This document shows positions 1 through 5,714 of a stretch of 6,243 nt of DNA, piece after piece. The stretch spans positions 1-6,243 of the forward strand of contig NZ_VOBC01000012.1 in the NCBI RefSeq assembly GCF_008369195.1. Reading direction: 5' to 3'. The translations under genes were made by a program, and so were the position numbers. Every line of letters starts with the position of its first letter. Position 1 is the stretch's first letter. This DNA is from Sporosarcina sp. ANT_H38 (GTDB lineage Bacteria > Bacillota > Bacilli > Bacillales_A > Planococcaceae). The notes under the pieces are model-generated. The model made no database searches and was not told the DNA's origin. It was given only the letters and a program-made list of their open reading frames with translations.

Positions 1-127
1 ATACCTCACCAAACTATAAGACGATACATGAAAATTCATGGGCATTATTTAGTCATGAAAAAAAGTCATAAAAGCTTTTTAATTCATGAAAATAGCGTTA
101 AAACTTTAAACACCATACGCTCTTTGT
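1..127. repeat. Terminal direct repeat, copy 1 (circular-contig overlap)
   Basis: These 127 bases are identical to 6117-6243, base for base by eye. An exact repeat at the two ends of a contig is the signature of a circular molecule whose assembly overlaps itself. A length of 127 equals a k-mer size used by de Bruijn assemblers. Removing one copy leaves a 6116-bp circle. The repeat lies inside a coding sequence that reads straight through the join, which supports circularity over a genuine terminal repeat. Confidence 0.95.
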
Positions 128-513
128 ATGCAGCAGGTAAAACAAATAAGCAAGTGGATGATCATTTGATAAACAATGGTTTTGCTTTGAATTTAGACAG
201 TGGGAATACTCATGAGCATGTGAGTAATGTTGTTTCTGGTGGTGCTTTACAAGATTTGAAGAACGACATGAATAGTCTTCATGAAAAATTAAATGAGCAA
301 GAGAAATTTAACCGATTACTTCTAGAAAAAATGGTTGAACAGAATGAAAGAATTGAATCGCAACAAAAATATATTGATGAAAAACTGACCAAAAGAGATG
401 AGTTATTACTAAAATCAATGCGTGAGATCCTTGAAGTGAAAAAAATAAACAGTCCCGTCCAGCAGCAGGAACAACAGGAAAAGAAGAAGTGGTATTATTT
501 TTGGTTTAAATAG
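1..513 (+). CDS. MerR-like HTH / DUF3967-type plasmid protein, 3' part (starts at 6069)
   Basis: This is the main body of a 186-aa protein whose start is at 6069 across the circular join. Residues about 4-50 form a MerR-like helix-turn-helix and wing. Residues about 99-165 are rich in Glu, Lys and Leu with heptad-like spacing and should form a coiled coil. They include a segment (KYIDEKLTKRDELLLKSMRE) that I recognise as DUF3967-like. The protein ends in a Gln/Glu/Lys-rich linker and a basic aromatic tail (KKKWYYFWFK). Proteins of this design are common on Bacillus cereus-group plasmids and are usually annotated as MerR-family regulators; their function is not established. A role in plasmid gene control, copy number or partition is inference. 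The aromatic tail could contact a membrane or a partner protein. No terminator lies immediately downstream. The fold call is fairly firm, the role is open. Confidence 0.88.
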   Translation: MPHQTIRRYMKIHGHYLVMKKSHKSFLIHENSVKTLNTIRSLYAAGKTNKQVDDHLINNGFALNLDSGNTHEHVSNVVSGGALQDLKNDMNSLHEKLNEQEKFNRLLLEKMVEQNERIESQQKYIDEKLTKRDELLLKSMREILEVKKINSPVQQQEQQEKKKWYYFWFK

Positions 514-561
514 ATTTGAAGGTTTCCCCCTGCTTTTTTGGAGGAGGCCTTGTTGCGGGGT

Positions 562-580
562 TTGGGGTGCAAGACCCCAA
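562..580. repeat. G/C-rich hairpin TTGGGG / CCCCAA
   Basis: A perfect 6-bp stem (562-567 with 575-580) closes a 7-base loop. It follows a G-rich run (GG at 540, 543 and 546; GGGG at 557 and 564), which is unusual in this AT-rich molecule. There is no T-tract after it, so a terminator is unlikely. It may be a replication-origin structure or a protein-binding site. Confidence 0.6.
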
Positions 581-650
581 GTAGATTCGCATAGCTAGAA
601 GAAAGTCATTGTGATTATGATAGCGTTTTTTCGGATTAAAATATTAAGTC

Positions 651-691
651 AAGCCGAGATCATAAACTCCTACTTTTTTGTATGTCGGCTT
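651..691. repeat. Inverted repeat AAGCCGA / TCGGCTT
   Basis: Seven-base arms at 651-657 and 685-691 are perfectly complementary and separated by 27 bases. It is followed by a smaller hairpin at 704-722 (TATCC, A-rich loop, GGATA). Both fall in the gene-free region and could form on single-stranded plasmid DNA. Confidence 0.45.
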
Positions 692-848
692 GTATCCATT
701 TCGTATCCGAAAAAAAAGGATAGTCAAATCTGTAGCGCAGCGGAAAAGGTGGAGAATTTTTTAAGTGTTCTTCTTGAAAAATTACTACCTGGGATTTTAC
801 TTTCCTTTAGCGTTACTTGGCAAGAGTGTAGTGGGGTATGAGTAAAAA

Positions 849-872
849 AGCTGTCACGCTAGCGTTCCTAAA
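849..872 (+). repeat. 24-bp direct repeat, copy 1
   Basis: Begins AGCTGTCACGCTAGCG and is identical over 24 bp to 882-905, with the two starts 33 bp apart. Each copy contains the palindrome ACGCTAGCGT. The end of copy 1 also pairs with the spacer: TAGCGTT (860-866) and AACGCTA (871-877) form a 7-bp stem with a 4-base loop. A repeat plus a hairpin in a gene-free region suggests a replication-initiation or priming element. Confidence 0.85.
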
Positions 873-881
873 CGCTAAGGT

Positions 882-905
882 AGCTGTCACGCTAGCGTTC
901 CTAAA
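882..905 (+). repeat. 24-bp direct repeat, copy 2
   Basis: Exact second copy of 849-872. The downstream sequence (AT-rich, then paired hairpins from 932) differs, so this copy lacks the 3' hairpin partner that copy 1 has. Confidence 0.85.
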
Positions 906-931
906 TTTAAAAAACTTGTGCCCATCAAAAC

Positions 932-965
932 ACTAGGCTTCGCCTAGTCCCACACCAGAAGTGGG
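932..965. repeat. Two adjoining hairpins
   Basis: ACTAGGC / GCCTAGT (932-938 with 942-948) forms a 7-bp stem with a 3-base loop. CCCAC / GTGGG (949-953 with 961-965) starts on the very next base with a 7-base loop. Two stems with no gap can stack end to end. Neither is followed by a T-tract. This fits a folded single-strand origin better than a terminator. Confidence 0.7.
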
Positions 966-1095
966 GCCAGTTTTCCCTTATGCTCTTTCTGACTACTTTT
1001 AGCTATTAACGTTCTGTTTAGAAAAAAGAAGATTAAGAATGGACCGTTTCTTGCTTCGCTTAAAACCCTTAAATCTATTCGTAACCATAAACTAA

Positions 1096-1140
1096 TTAAA
1101 AGCCCCCAGACGCTCTTAAAAAGCTTCTAGGGGCTTTTAA
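1096..1140. terminator. Strong bidirectional terminator-like hairpin
   Basis: An 11-bp perfect stem (1096-1106 with 1130-1140, core AAAAGCCCC / GGGGCTTTT) can be extended by inner pairs around AGA/TCT and GCT/AGC. T-runs lie in the 3' arm on both strands, so it could stop transcripts from either side. It would insulate the 1414 gene from upstream transcription through the origin-like region. Confidence 0.7.
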
Positions 1141-1244
1141 ATTGATTTTGATATTACTTAATCGCCTGTATTTTTCCTTTGGGATTATAGAAATGGCAAG
1201 CTACGGGTTTGGCATGATTCCCTAAAAACTTCGTTTTCACTTGA

Positions 1245-1259
1245 ATAGGAATTTCCTAT
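1245..1259. repeat. 15-bp palindrome ATAGGAA-T-TTCCTAT
   Basis: A perfect dyad of 7 + 1 + 7 bases about 150 bp upstream of the 1414 gene. The single-base centre is typical of a binding site for a dimeric protein rather than of a hairpin. No binding protein can be assigned. Confidence 0.45.
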
Positions 1260-1331
1260 GACCTTTACAGATTTCAGAGTTCATTTTTTCAAAATATCCT
1301 CTAAAATTTGTTGTCACTTCTCTCGAATTTC

Positions 1332-1397
1332 AATTTAAGTTCCTTTAATTAATTGTATAAAGGTTACCACTGCGATATTGTATAAGTAACTTAAATT
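1332..1397 (+). promoter_or_regulatory. Operator-like repeat cluster upstream of the 1414 gene
   Basis: AATTTAAGTT at 1332-1341 and AACTTAAATT at 1388-1397 are perfect inverted copies. Between them lie two direct copies of ATTGTATAA (1352-1360 and 1377-1385), each followed by a GTTAC- or GTAAC-like element. The cluster ends only 16 bp before the start codon, where a promoter and operator would be expected. TATAAA at 1356 or TATAAG at 1381 could be a -10 box, but no clear -35 pairs with either. Autoregulation by the downstream ribbon-helix-helix protein is plausible. Confidence 0.5.
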
Positions 1398-1413
1398 ACA
1401 GGAGGTTTTACAG

Positions 1414-1989
1414 ATGTTTGTATTACGTGGCTTAGATGGGAAAATCGTGACAAGTACAGAATGGGGAAAAGAAGAAAAAGAGGAGCAACATGAAATGTAT
1501 GAGCAAGCGCAGCAGGCACTCGAAGAAATTGAAAAGAGTTTGCCAAAAGGTATGTTTCGGATTGTAGCGACTGAATGTGATCGTTGTGGTGGAAATCATG
1601 ATGTGACGATTTTTCATGTAAATGATGAACCGAAGGCGTTTTGTCAAAATTGTCGGGTGGAAGTATTTGCGAAGAAAAAGCCTGTAGGTCGTCCAACTGT
1701 TGGCATTACGAAAAAAGTTTCGCTTACTCTCCCTGAAGAAGAATGGGATTGGTTGGATGAAAAAGCTGAAGGCAATCGCTCTAAATTTTTGAGGGAAATT
1801 GTCTGGAATGCGCTTGGTAATGAATCTGAGTGGGACAATTATGCCTGTCTTGGATATGCGATTAAGGGATTGGAAGAAATGAGTTATTCTTCTGAGGAAA
1901 TTAAAAAGATAGTGCGTGCAATTTATTCGCAATTCGATATGAAGAGTGTTCCAGAAGCGAATAAAGTTTATTGTGAATCAGATTATTAA
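1414..1989 (+). CDS. Zinc-ribbon plus ribbon-helix-helix DNA-binding protein (hypothetical)
   Basis: A 191-aa protein with a textbook ribosome-binding site (AGGAGGT, 1400-1406) 7 bases before ATG. Residues 55-80 hold CxxC and CxxC pairs (C55, C58, C77, C80) that should bind zinc. A basic stretch at 87-94 ends in GRP, resembling a partial AT-hook. Residues about 98-133 (TKKVSLTLPEEEWDWLDEKA and on) look like a ribbon-helix-helix of the CopG/MetJ type. It would dimerise and insert a beta strand in the DNA major groove. Residues 1-45 are charged and helical. The C-terminal 55 residues are unassigned. The repeat cluster just upstream is a natural target, suggesting self-repression. Its role in plasmid biology is unknown: transcription control, copy control and partition are all possible. 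I do not recognise a named family. Confidence 0.85.
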   Translation: MFVLRGLDGKIVTSTEWGKEEKEEQHEMYEQAQQALEEIEKSLPKGMFRIVATECDRCGGNHDVTIFHVNDEPKAFCQNCRVEVFAKKKPVGRPTVGITKKVSLTLPEEEWDWLDEKAEGNRSKFLREIVWNALGNESEWDNYACLGYAIKGLEEMSYSSEEIKKIVRAIYSQFDMKSVPEANKVYCESDY

Positions 1990-2248
1990 GAGTGGCTGAT
2001 GTCACTTTTGTTCTTCTCAAAGCCATTCCCTTTGGTTTTGAGGCGTTCAAATGAATTTGGGTTATATTCATAAGGGAATTGATTAGAACGCAAAATAAGC
2101 CCTTTGTAATTGTTTTAGAGGGCATTGGTTTTATAATGATTCATACTTATTTATTATAATAAATATATGGATGAAATTATTTGATTCGTTGTTCTCGTTT
2201 GTGCTTTTTTGTGTTACTGTATGTATGTAAACGAATGGAGGTACTAAT
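1990..2248. other. Intergenic region with nested inverted repeats and an AT palindrome
   Basis: 259 bp without a gene. GCGTTC (2043-2048) and GAACGC (2086-2091) enclose a second pair, ATGAAT (2051-2056) and ATTCAT (2066-2071). GCCCT / AGGGC (2099-2103 with 2119-2123) may be a weak terminator for the upstream gene. An 18-bp perfect AT palindrome is at 2148-2165. No promoter near consensus could be placed before the gene at 2249. Confidence 0.5.
2148..2165. repeat. 18-bp perfect AT-only palindrome
   Basis: TATTTATTATAATAAATA is its own reverse complement. It lies 84 bp upstream of the CopG-like gene and could be an operator, a DNA-unwinding element or chance in AT-rich DNA. It has no loop, so it would act as a dyad or cruciform. 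Confidence 0.5.
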
Positions 2249-2548
2249 ATGGTCGAAAATAAAAAAAAGAGGGTTCATATAACTTTAAGTCAAGACAGTT
2301 TTGACAAAGTAGAAGAAACCTCTAATCGTTATGGCATTACTCCTAATGCTTTTATATCTTTTATTGTTGGTCAATGGGTTGACGCTAATTATAATATGTC
2401 AAAAGTAATGTCTGATAAAGTGAATGATTTACTTCCGGATCTGAGTACTGTTTCTGAAAATCCACAATTGATGGAAATGGTTAAAGCGATTTTAAGTAGT
2501 GATCAGGATTTTAAAGATGCTGCTAGAAATAAAATTGATAACAAATAA
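2249..2548 (+). CDS. CopG-like ribbon-helix-helix protein
   Basis: A 99-aa protein with GGAGG at 2237-2241, 7 bases before ATG. Residues 7-14 (KRVHITLS) fit the DNA-contacting beta strand. Residues 15-29 form helix A, and 31-47 (TPNAFISFIVGQWVDAN) form helix B after a Gly-Ile turn. This is the CopG/Arc fold. The C-terminal half (about 50-99) is acidic and helical and may be a second oligomerisation or partner-binding domain. It is longer than the roughly 45-55 residue CopG repressors of pMV158-type plasmids. It heads the cluster that ends with the replication protein, so control of copy number or rep expression is likely. An alternative is a centromere-binding (ParG-like) role, but no ParA ATPase is encoded here. 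Confidence 0.88.
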   Translation: MVENKKKRVHITLSQDSFDKVEETSNRYGITPNAFISFIVGQWVDANYNMSKVMSDKVNDLLPDLSTVSENPQLMEMVKAILSSDQDFKDAARNKIDNK

Positions 2549-2615
2549 AAAAAGTGCTGAGATAATTTTTGATTCACTTACCTTAACTCAACCTAATCTA
2601 ATCAAATAAAATAGG

Positions 2616-2674
2616 CTTATCTAATTCATTCAAACTAGTTTATTGAAACTAATTCATTCTAAAAAAAAGATAAG
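2616..2674. repeat. AT-rich repeat cluster between the CopG-like gene and the next gene
   Basis: CTAATTCATTC occurs at 2621-2631 and 2649-2659. Between them is the palindrome AAACTAGTTT (2632-2641). CTTATCT (2616-2622) and AGATAAG (2668-2674) form an outer inverted pair. Related CTAAT-containing words lie just upstream, around 2593-2601. The whole gap 2549-2737 is very AT-rich and otherwise empty. Repeats next to a ribbon-helix-helix gene suggest binding sites for that protein, or part of an origin. Confidence 0.55.
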
Positions 2675-2737
2675 TAAATTATAAAAACTTAAAAAAACAA
2701 AGTTAATGTTAGTTGAAGTCATATTGATTATTCGTCA

Positions 2738-3016
2738 GTGAAGAAAGAGATGGCGATGAAAATCATGAGTATCTATTCTAATAAAAACGAGAAAAAACCG
2801 AGTAAATCTGCTGTGTTAACTAAAGATGGATCTAAGTTAATTGGTGTCATTGTAACTCAAGAAAATGTAATTAATAATGTTGGGTTTGTACCTTCAATTA
2901 CGTATAACCAAAAAGGTATTTATTTAAAAAGAAAAAAATGTGTCTCTTTTTTGGGTGAAGATGCAATTAAACTTATCAGACCGGCTAGACCAGGAGAAAA
3001 AGAAATCGAAAAATAA
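2738..3016 (+). CDS. Small hypothetical protein upstream of rep
   Basis: A basic, lysine-rich protein of up to 92 aa that I do not recognise. The start is uncertain. GTG at 2738 has no visible ribosome-binding site. ATG at 2750, 2756 and 2765 are in frame, with only weak purine runs before them, so the real protein may be 83-92 aa. Residues about 20-80 alternate hydrophobic and polar positions (KLIGVIVTQENV, GIYLKRKKCVSFLG), suggesting a small beta-rich domain after a disordered Lys/Ser tail. There is no signal peptide and no membrane segment. Its stop is 14 bp before the next ATG, so the two genes are probably co-transcribed with each other and perhaps with rep. A plasmid-maintenance role is only guilt by association. 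Confidence 0.65.
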   Translation: MKKEMAMKIMSIYSNKNEKKPSKSAVLTKDGSKLIGVIVTQENVINNVGFVPSITYNQKGIYLKRKKCVSFLGEDAIKLIRPARPGEKEIEK

Positions 3017-3030
3017 ATGAGGTGTGAAAT

Positions 3031-3216
3031 ATGGAAAGTACTGTTTCCCGAGATATTGATATTGTTGATCAGTATCTCAAATCTGATTCTTTTTCTTCGG
3101 CTTTGTTTTCTTCGAAACTTGCAAATTTCGTTGAACGTTTTGTTGAAGGAATTGATACGGCAGTAATCAATGAATTCCCTATTATTGAATGTCCGATGAT
3201 TGTGGCTGATTTTTGA
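3031..3216 (+). CDS. Small acidic hypothetical protein, second gene upstream of rep
   Basis: A 61-aa acidic protein with a good ribosome-binding site (GAGGTG, 3019-3024) 6 bases before ATG, which supports translation despite its size. It is predicted helical over residues about 8-45 (IDIVDQYLKS, LANFVERFVEGID), then a hydrophobic tail (PIIECPMIVADF). It has no signal peptide and no clear membrane helix. It follows the basic protein at 2738-3016 by 14 bp. A basic protein followed by an acidic one is reminiscent of paired partners, but neither resembles a toxin or antitoxin that I know. The gap to rep is 136 bp and contains an attenuator-like hairpin, so coupling to rep is uncertain. Confidence 0.7.
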   Translation: MESTVSRDIDIVDQYLKSDSFSSALFSSKLANFVERFVEGIDTAVINEFPIIECPMIVADF

Positions 3217-3277
3217 TGTTTTTCTCTATAAACTTAACTTGTTACTAATAATAGGACATAGAGTCTCACTTTTGCTC

Positions 3278-3319
3278 AAAAACAGCCTTGAACCCTACGG
3301 GCTACTGGTTTTCTTTTTT
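3278..3319. terminator. Attenuator-like hairpin in the rep leader
   Basis: AGCC (3284-3287) pairs with GGCT (3300-3303), with AAAAC / GTTTT outside (a short bulge in the 3' arm). A competing CCC / GGG stem sits inside. A T-rich tail (3307-3319) follows on the + strand, and a GTTTTT run follows on the - strand, so it could terminate in either direction. It lies 34 bp before the rep start. Firmicute plasmids often limit rep by transcription attenuation or an antisense RNA at this place. No convincing antisense promoter could be placed. The stem is imperfect, so confidence is moderate. Confidence 0.45.
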
Positions 3320-3336
3320 CTAAAATAACGCTCCTT

Positions 3337-3346
3337 AAGGTGGTGA
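3337..3346 (+). promoter_or_regulatory. Shine-Dalgarno site deciding the TTG start of rep
   Basis: AAGGTGGTGA differs by one base from the extended Bacillus consensus AAGGAGGTGA and ends 6 bases before TTG at 3353. The next in-frame ATG (3389) has no such site. CCTTAAGG at 3333-3340 overlaps it and could fold over the site. Confidence 0.7.
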
Positions 3347-3352
3347 ATTAGT

Positions 3353-5707
3353 TTGTCTTCTGTAGCTGCTAAATGCGGCGAATTAACGATGCATCTTCAA
3401 GCAAAAATTTCTGGTAAGCATTTTGCTAAATCTATGACTTGTAACAAATTAGATTGTCCAAAATGTCAGCCCGTTATCGCTGCACGGATTAAGAGGAAAA
3501 TCCGTTATTACGCTCAGCATGAACGTTTGGTGTTTTTTAATACGATTACATCGAAACAAGGATTTGAAGATCTGGAGAAGTTATTTCAAAAGATTCGTAA
3601 GGAATTGGCTTTTAATTTTACGATTCATGGTTATATGAAAAGAAAAAAAGTGGATTATGAAACGGCGTGGAATTGGTACCAGAAGAAAAAAGAGAAGTAT
3701 ATTCAGTCAGATATTTTAGTTGAAATTGAAAAAATCACTAGAAGAAATTCTATTATCGAAGCAGCTAAACAAAAAAATGTCTTCTATGATGGGCTCACAG
3801 AAGACGAAAAACGAATTTTTAAAACTGATAATAAAAAACTTATAACTCAAAAATACAATATCCTGTTCAATTATAACGCAAAAGATGAAAAACTAAAAGA
3901 GACGTTATACGAAAAAATACTTATACGATTTAATGAAAATGAGTTAGCAGATTTTAAATTCATTCGTGTTATAGAATTTCATAAAAATGGACAACCCCAT
4001 TATCACTTTTTAACGAACAGATATGTACCCCATACTTTACTTAAAAAGATTACAATCGAAGGTGTAAATGATGTCTACGACAATTCTTATATTGTTGAAG
4101 ATGCTTTAAAGAAAAACCCGACGTTGAATATTGAAGATGTAAACACTGATATTGTTTCTAATTATGTATCCAAAATCACTGACTACATCACTAAAGACAC
4201 GATTGAGGTATTTTCCGATTTGAAGAATAATGGTGGTTTAACTAAAAAAATCATTAGTTCGTCTGATGATATTAAGATTTCCGATGAAAATTCAAAAGAA
4301 GATGAGAAGAAGTATATTAAGCTCGGTGTTTATGATTTAACTTTAAATTCTACTAGTCATGAAATACCGAATTTTAGTCTTGGGAATGTTAAGGATTTTA
4401 TTTTGTTGAATTCATTTTGTGCGCCTGAACAGGATTCTATCAATATTTTGAATGAAGTTAAGTCTTTGAGGTTGGATGATTCCCAGAAATACAATTACAT
4501 CATCGCAAATCGTTTGGAACAAATTTCGTCTATGGATCAGCAGCGCTTAAAGAACAAATTGATTAAAGGTGCTGTGGACGCTCTGACAGACGAGCAACAT
4601 GCCGTTATTGATTTGTATAAGCAAAGTAATATTAGCCTGTTGGTTGGACGTGCTGGCACTGGCAAGAGCTATACTATTGCAAATTTGTTGAAGTCTTTAA
4701 AACCTGACCCTTTGAGGACCTTTGTTGTCACTTATACTGGTAAAGCATCTAGTAGATTGAAAGAGTTGTTTAGTTCAAATGGTGTTTGTGATTATAAACC
4801 GATGACTATACATAAGGCTTGTTCGTCAAACTTTGCGAGTGATTTTTTGAAAAACGAAAGAAATACTTTAGACTGCGAGTATTTAATTATTGACGAAATA
4901 TCTATGATTCCGAAGGAGATATTGGCTAAATTACTTTTGGCAGTTCCTACGAATGTGAAAATACTATTTGCTGGCGATGATGCACAATTGCCCCCAGTCA
5001 ACGATGTTTCAATTATTCCCGAATTAAAGATAAATTCAAATGTTGAAACGGTTGAATTAACAAAAGTATTTCGTTCAGAGGACAATATTTTAGATGCAGC
5101 TTATCAAGTTCTAGATAAGCAAATGATTGATTTTGAAACGTTTGATGATGGTAATCTATCGGATATTGTTAAAAGTCTTGTAGAGAATGGTTATCAAATT
5201 CTGACGAACACCAAAGTGATGACTAAAAAAATCAACACGATTGTTCAAGAGGGAAAATTTCAAATTACACGTTGTTTTAATGACTTTAAGTATGATGAAC
5301 AAGATCGTGTAATGATTGTTGCAAACAGTACGCCACGGGAAGTATCGAACGGTGATACTGGAAGGATTGTTAGTTTTAATGAAAAGGGTGTTTTCGTTCA
5401 GTTGGATTGTGAAGATAGACAAGTATTTTACAAGTACGAGGATACTGAGGAAATTGTTCCGGCGTATGCTTTTACAGTTCACAAAAGCCAAGGATCTGAA
5501 TATGAGAAAGTCGTTCTTATTTTGGAAGATAAACCGAAATTAAATACTAATAATCTTTTATATACAGGAATTACTAGAGCGAAGAAGGATTTTAAAGTTT
5601 TCGTTCCTTCTGAATCGATGTTAAAGAATACAATTATGACTTCACCTATATCTTCTGATATTTATTCAATTAATAATGTTGTCAATAGCAGCTTATTACC
5701 AGTTTAA
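3353..5707 (+). CDS. HUH replication initiator fused to SF1B (RecD/Pif1-class) helicase
   Basis: A 784-aa protein from a TTG start. It probably nicks the plasmid origin, stays bound to the 5' end and unwinds the duplex itself. N-terminal part: a Cys motif (C30, C35, C38), then the HUH motif with H216 and H218 after a hydrophobic strand (FIRVIEFHKNGQPHYHFL), then tyrosines Y271 and Y278 in YVSKITDYITK. The tyrosine comes after HUH, as in Rep proteins and not in relaxases. Helicase part from about 409: LTDEQ; Walker A GRAGTGKS (432-439); Walker B DEIS (514-517); GDDAQLPPV (541-549); R574 of motif IV; NGDTG (666-670); FTVHKSQGSE (707-716); YTGITRAK (737-744). All helicase motifs look intact. Typical Firmicute rolling-circle Reps are about 200-350 aa with no helicase. 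Which tyrosine attacks DNA, and the nick site, are not known. Confidence 0.9.
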   Translation: MSSVAAKCGELTMHLQAKISGKHFAKSMTCNKLDCPKCQPVIAARIKRKIRYYAQHERLVFFNTITSKQGFEDLEKLFQKIRKELAFNFTIHGYMKRKKVDYETAWNWYQKKKEKYIQSDILVEIEKITRRNSIIEAAKQKNVFYDGLTEDEKRIFKTDNKKLITQKYNILFNYNAKDEKLKETLYEKILIRFNENELADFKFIRVIEFHKNGQPHYHFLTNRYVPHTLLKKITIEGVNDVYDNSYIVEDALKKNPTLNIEDVNTDIVSNYVSKITDYITKDTIEVFSDLKNNGGLTKKIISSSDDIKISDENSKEDEKKYIKLGVYDLTLNSTSHEIPNFSLGNVKDFILLNSFCAPEQDSINILNEVKSLRLDDSQKYNYIIANRLEQISSMDQQRLKNKLIKGAVDALTDEQHAVIDLYKQSNISLLVGRAGTGKSYTIANLLKSLKPDPLRTFVVTYTGKASSRLKELFSSNGVCDYKPMTIHKACSSNFASDFLKNERNTLDCEYLIIDEISMIPKEILAKLLLAVPTNVKILFAGDDAQLPPVNDVSIIPELKINSNVETVELTKVFRSEDNILDAAYQVLDKQMIDFETFDDGNLSDIVKSLVENGYQILTNTKVMTKKINTIVQEGKFQITRCFNDFKYDEQDRVMIVANSTPREVSNGDTGRIVSFNEKGVFVQLDCEDRQVFYKYEDTEEIVPAYAFTVHKSQGSEYEKVVLILEDKPKLNTNNLLYTGITRAKKDFKVFVPSESMLKNTIMTSPISSDIYSINNVVNSSLLPV

Positions 5708-5714
5708 TATTCTG

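Larger units (their letters stand above)
514..1413. other. 900-bp non-coding region, candidate replication-origin region
   Basis: No convincing gene is present; the only + strand reading frame (611-841) lacks a good ribosome-binding site and runs over hairpins. Instead the region holds a G-rich hairpin, several inverted repeats, a 24-bp direct repeat, two adjoining hairpins, a strong terminator-like stem and, at its right end, operator-like repeats. The hexamer TAGCGT occurs four times on the + strand (621, 808, 860, 893). From memory, it is the CS-6 element of ssoA-type single-strand origins in Firmicute rolling-circle plasmids. A single-strand origin, possibly with the nick site nearby, is the best guess. 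This is inferred from structure and not from a recognised origin. Confidence 0.5.

Noticed and set aside
611..841. + strand reading frame of 76 codons
   Set aside because: GTG start with only a weak AGAAAG upstream, no recognisable domain, and it runs across inverted repeats and TAGCGT motifs of the gene-free region.
849..905. Short CRISPR-like array
   Set aside because: Only two repeats, a 9-bp spacer and no cas genes; it is better explained as an origin-type direct repeat.
514..1413. pMV158-type (MOBV) oriT
   Set aside because: I did not find the conserved TATACTTTA-like nick region, and no mob gene is encoded.
1391..1932. Long - strand frames opposite the zinc-ribbon gene
   Set aside because: They are antisense shadows of a well-supported + strand gene and have Phe/Ile/His-rich composition typical of reversed AT-rich coding sequence.
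2085..2094. 10-mer AGAACGCAAA shared with 5984-5993
   Set aside because: Ten-base matches are expected by chance in 6 kb of AT-rich sequence, and the flanks do not match.
3353..5707. MOBF-type relaxase (TraI-like) instead of a replication protein
   Set aside because: TraI also joins HUH and RecD-like helicase domains, but its catalytic tyrosines precede the HUH motif and it has a third histidine. Here the tyrosines follow HUH, and no other rep gene exists on the plasmid.
3353..5707. Helitron or IS91-like transposon
   Set aside because: The similarity is in protein architecture only. The whole molecule is a closed circle with its own regulators, and I saw no transposon ends.
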